Positions 1-9,115 of a stretch of DNA of 64,000 nucleotides are shown here, one piece after another (positions within the stretch are counted from its first letter, which is position 1; each line of letters opens with the position of its first letter). The translations under genes and the position numbers were made by a program. Origin of the DNA: Rhodococcus sp. RD6.2 (GTDB taxonomy: Bacteria > Actinomycetota > Actinomycetes > Mycobacteriales > Mycobacteriaceae); contig NZ_CVQP01000001.1 of assembly GCF_001040705.1 (NCBI RefSeq), positions 550,324 through 614,323 on the forward strand. Reading direction: 5' to 3'. The notes beneath the pieces are model-generated. The model was not told where the DNA came from, made no database searches, and saw only the letters and a program-made list of their open reading frames with translations.

Positions 1-1905
1 CCGTTCGAGGCGATCGTGCGCGACGCCGGCCCGTGGGCCGTCATGTCCGCCTACAACAGCGTCAACGGAACCACGATGAGCGAGCATGCCGAGCTGCTGC
101 GCGGTGTGCTCCGCGACGAGTGGGGCTTCGACGGCATCGTGGTCTCCGACTGGATGGGCACCCGCTCGACGGTCGGCGCCATCATGGGCGGCCTCGACGT
201 CGCCATGCCCGGTCCGGTGTCCGTCTACGGCGAGCTCCTCGTCAAGGCGGTCCGGGACGGCGAGGTCGACGAGTCCGTCGTGGACGGCGCCGTCCGCCAC
301 GTCCTGCTGCTCGCCGCGCGCGTCGGCCTGCTAGAGGGCGCACCGGCCGCCGTCACCGAGTTCCCCGCGGCGATCGACGGCCGCGAGATCGCGCGGGAGG
401 TCGCCCGGCGGTCCTTCGTGCTCGTCCGCAACACCGAGGTCGCCGGCAGTGCAGTGCTGCCGATCGCACCCGCCGAGTCCACGGTCGCCCTCATCGGACT
501 GGCCGCTCGCGACGCCCGCGTGCTCGGCGGCGGCTCCGCCATGGTCTTCCCCGAAACCGTCGTCTCCCCGCTCGACGGGCTGACGGCGGCGCTGCCCGAC
601 GGTGCGCTGGGCTACAGCGTCGGCACGGTGCTGAGCGAGGACATGGGTGTCGCCGACCGCGGGTTCGACCTGCGCGCCCGTTGCCTCAGCGCCGACGGGA
701 CGCTGCAGCGCGAGCTGCCGCTGGCGGACGGCAACATCATGTGGATGGGCGACCTCCCCGAGGGCATCGACTACCCGTCGCTGCAGACCGTCGAGATCGT
801 CGGCAGCTTCACGCCGGAGCTGTCCGGCCCGCATCGCTTCGGCACCAAGGGAATCGGCCGGTTCACCCTGGCCGTCGACGGCGAGACGGTGTTCGAGGGC
901 GAGCAGGCACTGGAGAGCTTCGATCCGTTCGAGATGTTCTTCGGCTCGCCGAAGGACCGTGCCGTCGTCGAGCTCGAGGCGGGGCGCACCGTCGAGGTCT
1001 CCCTGCGATACGACCCGATGAAGATGGAAGGCGCACCGATCGCCGTCGTCAGCTTCAGCCTGGGGCACCTCGAGCCGCAGCGTGACCCCGAGGAGCTGAT
1101 GGCCGAGGCCGAGGCTGCTGCGGCTCGGGCCGATGTGGCCGTCGTCGTCGTGGCGACCACCGACAAGGTGGAGTCCGAGGGCTTCGACCGCACCACCCTC
1201 GCGCTGCCCGGCCGTCAGGACGAGCTGGTCTCCCGCGTCGTCGCGGCAAACCCGCGGACCGTTGTGGTCGTCAATTCCGGTGCCCCCGTGGAAATGCCGT
1301 GGCGCGACGACGTCGCCGCGGTGCTGCTGAGCTGGTTCCCCGGCCAGGAGGCCGGCGCGGCGCTCGCGGAGGTCCTCACCGGCGCGGCCGAGCCAGGCGG
1401 CCGGCTCCCCACCACCTGGCCCGCGACGCTGGAGGACTGCCCGGTCACCGAGGTGACCCCGACTGACGGCAAGCTCGACTACACCGAGGGCCTGTTCATC
1501 GGCTACCGCGCCTGGGACCGGTCCGACGTCGCGCCCGCGTACTCGTTCGGGCACGGCCTCGGCTACACCAGCTGGGAGTACGAGGACGCCCAGTGGGACG
1601 GCGACACCGTCACGGTCCGCGTCCGCAACACCGGATCCCGCCCGGGACGCGAGGTCGTGCAGGTCTACCTCGCCCCAGTCGACGGTGACACGTCCCGGCC
1701 CGCCCGTGCGCTTGCCGGCTTCGCGAGCATCGAGGCGATGGCAGGCGAAACCGCCACGGCCACAATCGCATTGCCGCAGCGCGCCTTCGAGACGTGGGAC
1801 GAGACTAGCCGGAAGTGGGTCCACCGCCCCGGCGCGTACGACCTCCAGGTCGGCGCCTCGTCCGCGAACTGTCCTCGCACGCTGCGCATCACGGCCGCCG
1901 GCTGA
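1..1905 (+). CDS. Glycoside hydrolase family 3 beta-glucosidase-type enzyme, 5' truncated by the window edge
   Basis: The reading frame is already open at base 1, so the N-terminus lies outside the window. The visible protein has the end of the GH3 TIM barrel: AYNSVNG, then VVSDW, whose Asp (codon 148-150) is the expected catalytic nucleophile. A (beta/alpha) sandwich domain follows. It carries a PA14-like insert at about bases 690-1060 (GDLPEGIDYPSL, then HRFGTKGIGRFTLAVDG), and the protein ends in a fibronectin III-like domain. Family knowledge: hydrolysis of terminal beta-linked glucose or similar sugars; PA14 inserts often contribute to carbohydrate binding. Exact substrate is not readable. 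No signal sequence can be judged because the start is missing. Confidence 0.9.
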   Translation, partial: PFEAIVRDAGPWAVMSAYNSVNGTTMSEHAELLRGVLRDEWGFDGIVVSDWMGTRSTVGAIMGGLDVAMPGPVSVYGELLVKAVRDGEVDESVVDGAVRHVLLLAARVGLLEGAPAAVTEFPAAIDGREIAREVARRSFVLVRNTEVAGSAVLPIAPAESTVALIGLAARDARVLGGGSAMVFPETVVSPLDGLTAALPDGALGYSVGTVLSEDMGVADRGFDLRARCLSADGTLQRELPLADGNIMWMGDLPEGIDYPSLQTVEIVGSFTPELSGPHRFGTKGIGRFTLAVDGETVFEGEQALESFDPFEMFFGSPKDRAVVELEAGRTVEVSLRYDPMKMEGAPIAVVSFSLGHLEPQRDPEELMAEAEAAAARADVAVVVVATTDKVESEGFDRTTLALPGRQDELVSRVVAANPRTVVVVNSGAPVEMPWRDDVAAVLLSWFPGQEAGAALAEVLTGAAEPGGRLPTTWPATLEDCPVTEVTPTDGKLDYTEGLFIGYRAWDRSDVAPAYSFGHGLGYTSWEYEDAQWDGDTVTVRVRNTGSRPGREVVQVYLAPVDGDTSRPARALAGFASIEAMAGETATATIALPQRAFETWDETSRKWVHRPGAYDLQVGASSANCPRTLRITAAG

Positions 1906-1971
1906 CACCGCGTCCACACTTCGGCACATCTGGCTCGGACAGTGGTGTCCGATTCGAGGGAGATTCAACGT

Positions 1972-3531
1972 ATGAGGTTCTCGACTGCCGTTCGCGGCGT
2001 AGCGGGCGCGGCTGCCCTGGCCCTACTGGTGCCTGTGATCGGTGCCGCCGCGTCCCAGCGTGACCCCTCGGGGGTGGTGATCGAGTCGCACGAGGTCAGC
2101 CGGAGCGTGGCTGCGCCCGCGGACTGCGGGCCCGGATCGCGACCGGAGACAGGGTTGCAGGGGGACGTGCCCGCGGCCGACCGGGACAGCGGACGCAGCA
2201 CCGAGGGCTACGACTGCAACATCTCCCAGGTCGGCGGGTTCGCCGGACGTGGCGCAGGTATCGTCTCCGCCAGCTTCGACCACTGCGCCTACCTCGGCAC
2301 GATCTTCCCCGGCGACCTGCTCGGACCCGCACCGGGTGTCCAGGTCCTCGACGTCTCCGACCCCGCCAACCCGGTTCCGACCGTCAACCTGACCGAGCCG
2401 GCGATGCTCGCGGGTACCTGGGAGAGCCTCAAGGTTCACACCGGCCGGAAGCTGTTGGTGGGCACCGGGGTTCCCGCAATGACGGGAGCCGGCCTGCTCT
2501 CGGTGTACGACATCTCGGACTGTGCTCACCCCCGGTTGCTCAACCCGGGAACCGGTACCAACCTTCAGATGCCCCTTCCCGTCACCTCCCACGAGGGTGG
2601 GTTCTCGCCTGACGGCATGACCTACTGGTCCTCGGGAGTGGTCCCCGGCCTGGTCAGCGCGGTCGACCTGGCCGACCCCGTCAACCCGCGGGTGATCTGG
2701 CAGGGCCTGTCCGGCCCGTCGTCTCACGGCTTCGGCATGAGTCCGGACGGCAACCGGATGTACCTCGCGGACAACGCCGGTGGCCTCCGCGTCCTCGACG
2801 CCAGCGCGGTGCAGCGCCGCGACCCGAATCCACAGGTGCCCGTGCTGGCCCAGATGGTGTGGACCGACGGAATCGCCACCCAGCACAGCGTCCCGGTGAG
2901 CTACGACGGTCACCCGTACATCTTCGTCGTCGACGAGGCCGCGTCCGGCGGGGTCAAACTGATCGACGTCGCCGACGATGCGAAACCGAAGATCGTGGGT
3001 GGCATCAAGCTCGAGATCAACCTTCCCGAGAACGTCGACAGTCAGATCGCGTCGGCGTCCGGTGGATCGGCGTTCACCTACGACCCGCACTACTGCACCG
3101 CGGATCGGCCCGTGGATCCGACGGCACTCGCCTGCGGTTGGGCGTCCTCGGGTATCCGAGTGTTCGACGTGCGGGATCCTTTCTCGGCGAAGGAGATCGG
3201 ATACTTCAACCCGCCGGCGATGAAGGGTCGCAACCTGGAACGCTGGAACTCTCCGCACGCGCTGGCGTCGGTCCTCGGATACCCAGTGTTCTCCGAACTC
3301 GCGGCGCAGGGAGCGAAGGAACGCGGGGTGTTCGATCCTGCGCAGGCCGAGAGCAGTCGCACGGGCATGCTCCTCGGCGGCGACCTGTCCACCGACTGGT
3401 GCATGTCGCCGCCGGAATGGCGCGGCAACGACCTCTGGGTCACCTGTTCCGACAACGGCTTCCTCGCCCTGCACCTCGACGAGGACGTCTACACCCCGCC
3501 GGCGAACCAGCGGTCGACCTTCGGGTCATGA
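1972..3531 (+). CDS. Secreted LVIVD-repeat-like beta-propeller protein
   Basis: 519 aa. ATG at 1972 follows GAGGGAGA at good spacing; an upstream in-frame ATG at 1942 lacks a ribosome site and would bury the signal peptide. Residues 1-28 form a Sec-type signal peptide (MRFSTAVRG, then a hydrophobic core ending GAAAS). The mature protein has repeats with VLDVSDPANP, VYDISDCAHP, LIDVADDAKP and VFDVRDP, the pattern of LVIVD beta-propeller repeats. Many paired cysteines fit an exported protein. Biochemical role unknown. The stop overlaps the next start (ATGA), so it is translationally coupled to the DUF305 gene. Confidence 0.75.
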   Translation: MRFSTAVRGVAGAAALALLVPVIGAAASQRDPSGVVIESHEVSRSVAAPADCGPGSRPETGLQGDVPAADRDSGRSTEGYDCNISQVGGFAGRGAGIVSASFDHCAYLGTIFPGDLLGPAPGVQVLDVSDPANPVPTVNLTEPAMLAGTWESLKVHTGRKLLVGTGVPAMTGAGLLSVYDISDCAHPRLLNPGTGTNLQMPLPVTSHEGGFSPDGMTYWSSGVVPGLVSAVDLADPVNPRVIWQGLSGPSSHGFGMSPDGNRMYLADNAGGLRVLDASAVQRRDPNPQVPVLAQMVWTDGIATQHSVPVSYDGHPYIFVVDEAASGGVKLIDVADDAKPKIVGGIKLEINLPENVDSQIASASGGSAFTYDPHYCTADRPVDPTALACGWASSGIRVFDVRDPFSAKEIGYFNPPAMKGRNLERWNSPHALASVLGYPVFSELAAQGAKERGVFDPAQAESSRTGMLLGGDLSTDWCMSPPEWRGNDLWVTCSDNGFLALHLDEDVYTPPANQRSTFGS

Positions 3532-4187
3532 CGAGATCCACGCTCGTCCGCGGGGTCGCGTTCGTGTCACTGGCAGCACTGCTGCTGGTGATCGGCGCGG
3601 CCCTGCGGCCCTTGATCGCCCCGACCGCCCCGGCCGTCGCCGACCCGATTCTCAGCGCCACGGAGGTCGGCTTCGCCGCGGACATGGCGGCCCACCACCA
3701 GCAGGCCATGCAGATGGTGCAACGACTCGACCCGGGCGCCGACCCCGGCATCGTGGCCCTGGCCCGGCAGATCCACGACACGCAGTCCGTGGAGATCGGC
3801 ATGCTCCTCGGCTGGCTCCGCCTCGCCGATGCGTCGCCCACCAACCGGGATCCGATGGCCTGGATGGCGGCAGACGCCGCTGCGGCCCACCATCATCCGG
3901 CACCGGCGGGCGCCGCCGACCCGCCACTCGGACCGATGCCCGGCATGGCGACGATGACAGAGCTCGACGCCCTCTCCGCCGCCCGTGGCCGCGAAGCCGA
4001 GGTGCTGTTCCTCCAGCTGATGTACCGCCACCACCAGGGCGGCGTCGCGATGGCGCAGGCCGCCGACGCCATACTCACCGGTGGACCGGTCAAGCAAGCG
4101 GCGCGCGACATGATGGCGACCCAGAGTCAAGAAGCCGGACTGATGGGTGTCCTCCTCGCCCAGCGAGGCGGGCACCCGACCCCGTAG
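3528..4187 (+). CDS. DUF305 family exported protein
   Basis: 219 aa, ATG at 3528 overlapping the previous stop by ATGA. Residues 9-38 are an N-terminal hydrophobic segment or signal anchor. Two hallmark DUF305 motifs are present: DMAAHHQQAM (52-61) and MYRHHQGGVAMA (166-176), each in a four-helix-bundle ferritin-like context with Met- and His-rich surroundings (HHHPAPAG). DUF305 proteins are exported and their His/Met pairs suggest metal, often copper, binding; this is not shown here. Coupling to the LVIVD-like protein suggests that the two are made together. Confidence 0.85.
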   Translation: MTRSTLVRGVAFVSLAALLLVIGAALRPLIAPTAPAVADPILSATEVGFAADMAAHHQQAMQMVQRLDPGADPGIVALARQIHDTQSVEIGMLLGWLRLADASPTNRDPMAWMAADAAAAHHHPAPAGAADPPLGPMPGMATMTELDALSAARGREAEVLFLQLMYRHHQGGVAMAQAADAILTGGPVKQAARDMMATQSQEAGLMGVLLAQRGGHPTP

Positions 4188-4349
4188 CCGGTCGCGACCA
4201 GCGGGTTGCCGCACCGAATTCATCACCGCCGCGGAAACAGCGGCTTGCGGACATGATCGAGCCGGAATGGAATCGCGAACTGGGCACGCGGGTGCTGCTC
4301 GCGAACGCGGACTGGTACGACCCGATCGAGTCGTAGGGCCGCGCAGCGG

Positions 4350-4877
4350 TCACGAGATCGAGGGCGTGAGTTCGGCGACGAGTCGTGCGCGGGCGCGGCT
4401 GATGCGGCTTCGGACCGTTTGGACGGGGATTCGCTGGTGGTCCGCTATCTCCTGATAGGTCATCCCGGCGACTTCTCGGAGGACGATCGCCTCGCGGAAG
4501 TCGTCGGGAAGGGTGTCGATCGCGGCCCGGACCGCCGCGACTGTGGTGACCCGGTCGGCAACCGACGGTGCCGGGTCGACCACGTCGAGGAAATCGTCCT
4601 GAGCGGAGAGCACGTCCTTGCGGCGGCGGATCACGGCGAGCGAGGCGTTGGCAGCGACGCGGTGCAGCCAGGTGCCGAGCTGGGAGTCGCCCCGGAACTT
4701 GTGCAGGTTCTGCCAGGCGGCGACGAGGGTGTCCTGGAACGCGTCCTCGGCATCCTGTTGGTTCCTGGTGATTCGGCTGCACACCGCCCACACCTTGAGG
4801 CGATGTGGTTCGACGAGCTGTGCGAATGCCCGTGCGTCACCTTGGCGGCACAGGTCGAGCAGTTCGGCTTCGGTCAT
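4350..4877 (-). CDS. ECF-type sigma-70 family RNA polymerase sigma factor
   Basis: 175 aa. The start was set at 4877 (MTEAELLDLCRQGD) because a G-rich site lies just upstream; a longer frame begins at 4910. Region 2 is at residues 20-70 (DAEDAFQDTLVAAWQ; SQLGTWLHRVAANA) and region 4 at 118-168 (LPDDFREAIVLREVAGMTY, then VQTVRSRISRARARL). The length is that of group 4 sigma factors. No anti-sigma gene adjoins it on either side, so its control partner is not visible. Its targets are unknown; the shared element at 7065-7084 and 12599-12618 is worth testing against it. Confidence 0.92.
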   Translation of the reverse strand: MTEAELLDLCRQGDARAFAQLVEPHRLKVWAVCSRITRNQQDAEDAFQDTLVAAWQNLHKFRGDSQLGTWLHRVAANASLAVIRRRKDVLSAQDDFLDVVDPAPSVADRVTTVAAVRAAIDTLPDDFREAIVLREVAGMTYQEIADHQRIPVQTVRSRISRARARLVAELTPSIS

Positions 4878-4984
4878 GGTCGATCCCCCCGGAACAGTTC
4901 GGCCCTCCACTGGGCCGGGCTGGATCGTAACCGACCCCGCAGTACGCGCAGGGAGTGACGCCGGTTCGCTGAGGTCATGGCGGT

Positions 4985-5326
4985 TCAGAACCCGTCCGTG
5001 CCCAAGTCGATGTCGTCGACGTGTGCGTCGCCCCAGTCCCCGTCGGAGTCGTCCGGATCGGCTCCGGCATCGTCGAACGATCCGGCGGTGTCGTGGGATC
5101 CACCGGGAACGTCGGCGTCCGGGAAGCCGAGATCGCCGGCCGCTGCGTCGGCACCGGTGGCGGCGTCGTCGCTGTACGGGACGAGGTCGCTGTCGAGGGG
5201 TGGGGTGTCCGGGTCGATCGCGGCGGCGATCGCGGTGTCCCAGAGGTGCTCGGGCATCGGCGGGGTGAGCTCGTCGGCGCTCACACCGAGTTCATCCCAC
5301 AACGATGGTGATTCCGCGTCGTCCAT
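4985..5326 (-). CDS. Small acidic protein of unknown function, last gene of the dynamin-Hsp70 block
   Basis: 113 aa, very rich in Asp, Ala and Gly, no cysteine and no signal peptide or membrane segment. It begins MDDAESPSLWDELGVSADEL and then becomes low-complexity and acidic. A ribosome site (AAAGGACGG) precedes the ATG. It lies 86 bp downstream of the C39-like peptidase gene on the same strand, and both proteins begin MDD with acidic N-termini. No family recognised. Its position suggests a partner or substrate of the peptidase, but that is inference only. Confidence 0.7.
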   Translation of the reverse strand: MDDAESPSLWDELGVSADELTPPMPEHLWDTAIAAAIDPDTPPLDSDLVPYSDDAATGADAAAGDLGFPDADVPGGSHDTAGSFDDAGADPDDSDGDWGDAHVDDIDLGTDGF

Positions 5327-5412
5327 GCCGTGTCCGTCCTTTCGTGTCGAGGAGCAGGGAAGTGCGATGTGCCGGGTTCGTCAATGTTCCCACCCCATTG
5401 TGAGCGGTCCGA

Positions 5413-6318
5413 TCACTGCAACCCGATGAGGTCGAGAATCGCCCACGGTCTCGGTTGCAGCGCCGCGACACTGTCGTCGGTCGCGTCCAGGTCGGGGTCG
5501 GGTTCGTCGGCGACGATCATCTGGTTCTCGCCGTCGGCCCACGAGTCCATGAACTGGTCGATGGGAACTTCGAGTCCGTTGCCGGTGGGGCTGCCGGGGT
5601 CCGAGAGGATGACGACGCCGCGGGTCTCGTCGATGCCCGCGACCACGACGACGTGGTCGGGGGTGCTGTCCTCGGCGATCTCCTCGTCGGGATACCAGAT
5701 CTCGCCGCTGTCGACCATCGCGATGATGCCGTAGCCGTCATCGAGTTTGGTCTTCAGGTCGTCGAGGGTGCCGGACTCGATGTGGCAGGGGACGTTCTGG
5801 TCGTCGAGCAGCGCCTCGATGCCGTCGAGGGTCATGCCCTGCGAGGGGTCGTCGCCGAGGAACAGTCCGAGTTCGAGTGCGCGGTCGACCATCTGCTGCG
5901 GGCTCGTGATGTCCAGGCCGGTGTACTCGGAGATCAGCTGCGCCGCGCTCGACGGGCCGCAGAACCCGTTGACCTCCTGGTAGAACCACTCCGTCGTCCA
6001 CGCCGAGGCGTTGCCGTAGGTGCCGTCCGAGGGTGGCTGCTCCGCGGGATCCTCGGAAGGCTCGGACTCGGGTGGTACCGGAGCGGCCGGCTCGGGCTCG
6101 GGGAGTGCGGGCGCGGCCGGCTCCGGCGTGGTGAGGTCCGGTGCGGGAAGGTCGATTCCGTCGATGAGGTCCGGGATGGACGGCATCGTTCCCATGCCGT
6201 TCGGTTGCCACGGCTCGCCCGACGGTACCTCCGAGCCATCGGTGAACGGGTCGATGTCGTCCCCGATGTCGAAGGTGGGCGGGTCGAGATCCGGTGCGGT
6301 ACCGGCGATGTCGTCCAT
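5413..6318 (-). CDS. C39-like papain-fold cysteine peptidase with long acidic/Pro-rich N-terminus
   Basis: 301 aa. Residues 1-100 are acidic and Pro/Glu-rich (PEPEPAAPVPPESEP), likely disordered. The catalytic domain follows: Cys120 in EVNGFCGPSSAAQ, His222 in TPDHVVVVAGID, and Asp240 in LSDPGSPTGNG, the order expected of peptidase C39/C39-like folds. There is no Sec signal peptide, no ATP-binding cassette and no membrane segment, so it is not a classical bacteriocin exporter. It lies between the calcium-repeat gene and the acidic-protein gene on one strand. Substrate unknown; the acidic neighbour is the obvious candidate to test. Confidence 0.8.
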   Translation of the reverse strand: MDDIAGTAPDLDPPTFDIGDDIDPFTDGSEVPSGEPWQPNGMGTMPSIPDLIDGIDLPAPDLTTPEPAAPALPEPEPAAPVPPESEPSEDPAEQPPSDGTYGNASAWTTEWFYQEVNGFCGPSSAAQLISEYTGLDITSPQQMVDRALELGLFLGDDPSQGMTLDGIEALLDDQNVPCHIESGTLDDLKTKLDDGYGIIAMVDSGEIWYPDEEIAEDSTPDHVVVVAGIDETRGVVILSDPGSPTGNGLEVPIDQFMDSWADGENQMIVADEPDPDLDATDDSVAALQPRPWAILDLIGLQ

Positions 6319-6373
6319 GGTGGATGCTCCTCGAGCAGAAAGGTGGCGAGCGGAACGTACGCGCGGGGCGAGA

Positions 6374-6997
6374 TCAGATCAGGTCGGTCGAAGTGGGGAC
6401 TTCGTTCCAGTCGCCGGTCTGCCCGGCATCGGTGTAGATGTGGTCGGCGTTGCCGTCGCCGTCGGTGTCGACCCCGTGGTAGTCGAAGATCCCGTCGGTG
6501 TTGCTGTCGAGCATGACGGTGTCGATGATCCCGTCGCCATCGGTGTCGGCGTCGATCTCGTCGATGGTCCCGTTCCCGTCGTGGTCGAACGCGACGTTGT
6601 CGGTCAGGCCGTCGAGGTCGGTGTCGGTGTCGAGCCGATCGGTCACGCCGTCGAAATCGGTGTCACGTTCGACGACGTTGAAGTGCCCGTTGCCGGTGGT
6701 GGATTCGATGACGTCGATGTTGCCGTCCCCGTTGGTGTCGTGGGCGATCTCGTCGGTGACGCCGTCACCGTCGAGGTCGATGTGCACGGTGTCGATGCTG
6801 CCGTCGCCGTCGAGGTCACGGGGGGAGACGTACGGCTGCGACGGATCCTCGACCCACGCGGCCTCCGGCTGCGGTGCCGCGGTCGGCGCGGTGCCGGTGG
6901 GCGAGGTCGACTCGGTCGCCGTGTCGACCTGCGGGACGTCCGGGGCGGCGGTGACGTCGTCGATGCTGTCCTCGAAGCTCTGCTGCGGGTTCGTCAT
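6374..6997 (-). CDS. Calcium-binding thrombospondin-type-3/dockerin-like repeat protein
   Basis: 207 aa, start set at MTNPQQSFEDSIDDV (6997), behind GAGGGAGCAC; a longer frame starts at 7045. Residues 62-195 hold about ten tandem 12-13-residue loops of the DxDGDGxxD type (DLDGDGSIDT, DTNGDGNIDV, DTDFDGVTDR, DTDGDGIIDT and others), the signature of Ca2+-binding repeats. No signal peptide or anchor is visible, which is unusual for this repeat type. The protein is highly acidic. It sits between the Hsp70-type gene and the C39-like peptidase gene. The 20-bp element at 7065-7084 lies upstream of this start. Confidence 0.8.
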   Translation of the reverse strand: MTNPQQSFEDSIDDVTAAPDVPQVDTATESTSPTGTAPTAAPQPEAAWVEDPSQPYVSPRDLDGDGSIDTVHIDLDGDGVTDEIAHDTNGDGNIDVIESTTGNGHFNVVERDTDFDGVTDRLDTDTDLDGLTDNVAFDHDGNGTIDEIDADTDGDGIIDTVMLDSNTDGIFDYHGVDTDGDGNADHIYTDAGQTGDWNEVPTSTDLI

Positions 6998-7064
6998 GAT
7001 GTGCTCCCTCTGCTCGTCGTCAGCGGCGGCTTCCGCTGGTATCACAGATAGGAGTTGCCGGATC

Positions 7065-7084
7065 CCCGGAAAGTTCCCGACGAC
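7065..7084 (-). promoter_or_regulatory. 20-bp promoter-region element, copy 1
   Basis: Read on the minus strand this is GTCGTCGGGAACTTTCCGGG, 68-87 bp upstream of the calcium-repeat gene. An identical 20-mer lies at 12599-12618 between the iniA-like gene and the lipoprotein gene. GGGAACTTT resembles an ECF sigma -35 element, while GGAA-N2-TTCC is also a small palindrome, so it could be a promoter or an operator. Confidence 0.5.
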
Positions 7085-7090
7085 TCTCGA

Positions 7091-8938
7091 TCAATCCAAC
7101 ATGTCGGCACGCTCGAGGATTTTGACCAGCACGTCCTTGTCGACGGTTCCGGGGACCGTCATCCCGAGATTGAGGCCGGTGACGGTGCTGACGTACTCGA
7201 CGTAGTTCTTGCCGGGCTTGATGTACGCACCGGCGGTACCGTCCTTGTTCTCGACGAGGTCCCCACCCATGTTGCCGGCACGCCAGCCCCCGATCGCCTT
7301 GTTCGCGTTGTCCTTGTCGATCGACGCCTGGAACGTCACATACCCGGGGAGGTTGAGTTCGTACACCGCGAACGACTTGGAGTCGACCTCGCAGGAGATC
7401 TTCTGAACCTTCGGCGTCTTGCTGCTCAGGCCGGCATCGGTGCAGTCGCTGTCCATTTCCAGCGACTGCGGCAGGGCATTGATGACCGCCTTGACGCCGT
7501 CGGCGCCCACCAGCGGCGCACTCGCGGTGGTGGTCTGCGAGGTCGAACCGGTGTCGTCACCGGAGGCCTCTGTGGCATCCGACGTGTCGTCCGGGGACAG
7601 GACGATCGCGGCGACCACGGCTCCGACGATGACCACGACGGCAACACCTGCGACGATCGGGCCTCGCTTCGACTTCCGCGCCGGCACAGCGATCTGCGAT
7701 CTCGCGGTGTCACCGCCGTCCGGCCGGGGTCCGTCGGCCGCGACCTGCTGCCGCGTGTTCGCCGCAGTCGCTGGGGCGGCAGGGAACGAGGCGGGCCACT
7801 GCGGCGGAGCCGGGGCGGGGACACGGTCGGCGGGCCGCGCTGCGGCGGCGAAGGCGCCGGCGTTCGCGGCTGCGATCAACGCTCCCTGCGCGACGACCGT
7901 CTTCGGGTCGTCGAGAGTCGCGATCGGACCCAAGGTGGCCAACTGCGTGTGCACCAGCGGAATCCGGCTGCTGCCGCCGGTCAGGTACAACGCGGACAGG
8001 GCGCCGGGACCGGTCAGTCGGGCATCGGTGAATGTCGCCCGAGCGAGCGCGACGGCCTGGTCGAGAACCGGCCTGATCAGGTCGTCGAGCTCGCCGCGCG
8101 TCAGTGAGAGCGTCTCCTGCCCGACCGGCGTGGAGATGGTGACAGTCGCGGACGGCGCTTCCGACAGCAGTTCCTTCGCGCGGCGGGTGGAATCCTCGAG
8201 TCCGCGGAGCACGTGCACGGGTGCACCGCGGCGCAGGTAGTCGAGCAGTTCCGGATTGCGGTCGGCCAGTTCCGTGTCGATCCACCGGCGGATCAGCGCG
8301 TCGAGGTTCTTGCCGCCGAGGCTGTTGTCCCCGCGGGCAGCGATCACCTCGAAGGCGCCCGCGGGTCCGGCGGTGAGGACGGCGACGTCGAGGGTGCCGC
8401 CACCGAAGTCGAACACGGCGATCGTCTGTCCGGTGGTGAGGGCGTTACCGCGGGTGTAGAAGTGCGCTGCGGCCCGCGGTTCCGAGATCGTGGTGACCCG
8501 GGTCCGATCGAATCCGATGGTGGCGGCCGCGTCGAGGAGCACCTGGATCTCGCGGGGGGACCAGGCCTCCGGGTGGGTGAGTACCAGTCGCGCAGGTGGA
8601 CGCCCGGCGTGCGCCGCAGTCGCGCGCGTCACCACCGCGGACAGGATCGCCGCGACGGCGGCCGAGGGCGGCAGGTCGTATCCGTTGGCATGCAGCACGC
8701 CCTGCACGAGGGCACGTTTCGGGGACGGGATGAATCCACCCGGATTCGACTCCGACCGATTCAGTGCGACCTCGCCGACGAGGATCGAATCCGGTGACTC
8801 GACGAACACCGCGGACGGCATCAGGTTGCCCTGATGGGTCAGCGGTACGGTGGCGACCGAACCGGTGGCGAGGTCGAGATGTGCAGCTGCCGTGTTCGAG
8901 GTGCCGAAATCGACGCCCAACACCCATTCCCCGGACAT
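7091..8938 (-). CDS. Membrane-anchored Hsp70-type ATPase with an extracytoplasmic C-terminal domain
   Basis: 615 aa. The start at 8938 (MSGEWVLGVDFGTSNTAAAH) has GAGGGGAA upstream; the frame extends to 9061 without support. Residues 5-365 are an actin/Hsp70 ATPase: phosphate-1 GVDFGTSNT, phosphate-2 VFDFGGGTLDVAVL (175-188), adenosine LYLTGGSSRIPLV (318-329). The usual Hsp70 substrate-binding domain is absent. A Pro/Ala-rich linker leads to a single membrane helix at 428-447 followed by an outside domain (450-615) with Cys499 and Cys516. The layout suggests an inside ATPase sensing or acting with an outside domain. It sits among dynamin-like, calcium-repeat and peptidase genes. Confidence 0.88.
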   Translation of the reverse strand: MSGEWVLGVDFGTSNTAAAHLDLATGSVATVPLTHQGNLMPSAVFVESPDSILVGEVALNRSESNPGGFIPSPKRALVQGVLHANGYDLPPSAAVAAILSAVVTRATAAHAGRPPARLVLTHPEAWSPREIQVLLDAAATIGFDRTRVTTISEPRAAAHFYTRGNALTTGQTIAVFDFGGGTLDVAVLTAGPAGAFEVIAARGDNSLGGKNLDALIRRWIDTELADRNPELLDYLRRGAPVHVLRGLEDSTRRAKELLSEAPSATVTISTPVGQETLSLTRGELDDLIRPVLDQAVALARATFTDARLTGPGALSALYLTGGSSRIPLVHTQLATLGPIATLDDPKTVVAQGALIAAANAGAFAAAARPADRVPAPAPPQWPASFPAAPATAANTRQQVAADGPRPDGGDTARSQIAVPARKSKRGPIVAGVAVVVIVGAVVAAIVLSPDDTSDATEASGDDTGSTSQTTTASAPLVGADGVKAVINALPQSLEMDSDCTDAGLSSKTPKVQKISCEVDSKSFAVYELNLPGYVTFQASIDKDNANKAIGGWRAGNMGGDLVENKDGTAGAYIKPGKNYVEYVSTVTGLNLGMTVPGTVDKDVLVKILERADMLD

Positions 8939-9003
8939 GAGTCGTTCCCCTCGCGGCTCGGTCGGTGCCCGCGTGGGAGACGGTTGACGCCCCAGGTCGC
9001 GGT

Positions 9004-9021
9004 GCCGCCCGTGAGGGCGGC
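9004..9021 (-). terminator. Hairpin in the gap between the iniC-like and Hsp70-type genes
   Basis: GCCGCCC-GTGA-GGGCGGC, a perfect 7-bp stem with a 4-nt loop, lies in the 177-bp gap downstream of the iniC-like stop. No T-run follows, so it is an attenuator or mRNA-processing hairpin at best. Confidence 0.35.
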
Positions 9022-9115
9022 CGCAGCAAGCCCACCCGCTGCGCGGTCTGAATCCTGCCACGACACGTCGATGCCGCCGCCACCCGGCGTCCCGCCGATC
9101 GGCCGGACGCCGAAC

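Noticed and set aside
331-1968. Long minus-strand ORF opposite the GH3 gene
   Set aside because: Low-complexity Arg/Gly/Ala composition, no motif; a high-GC shadow of the GH3 coding strand.
2023-3474. 483-aa minus-strand ORF opposite the LVIVD-like gene
   Set aside because: Composition typical of antisense frames; no signal peptide or family motif, while the plus frame has both.
4090-4791. 233-aa minus ORF over the sigma factor gene
   Set aside because: Out-of-frame shadow of the sigma factor; the real frame has regions 2 and 4.
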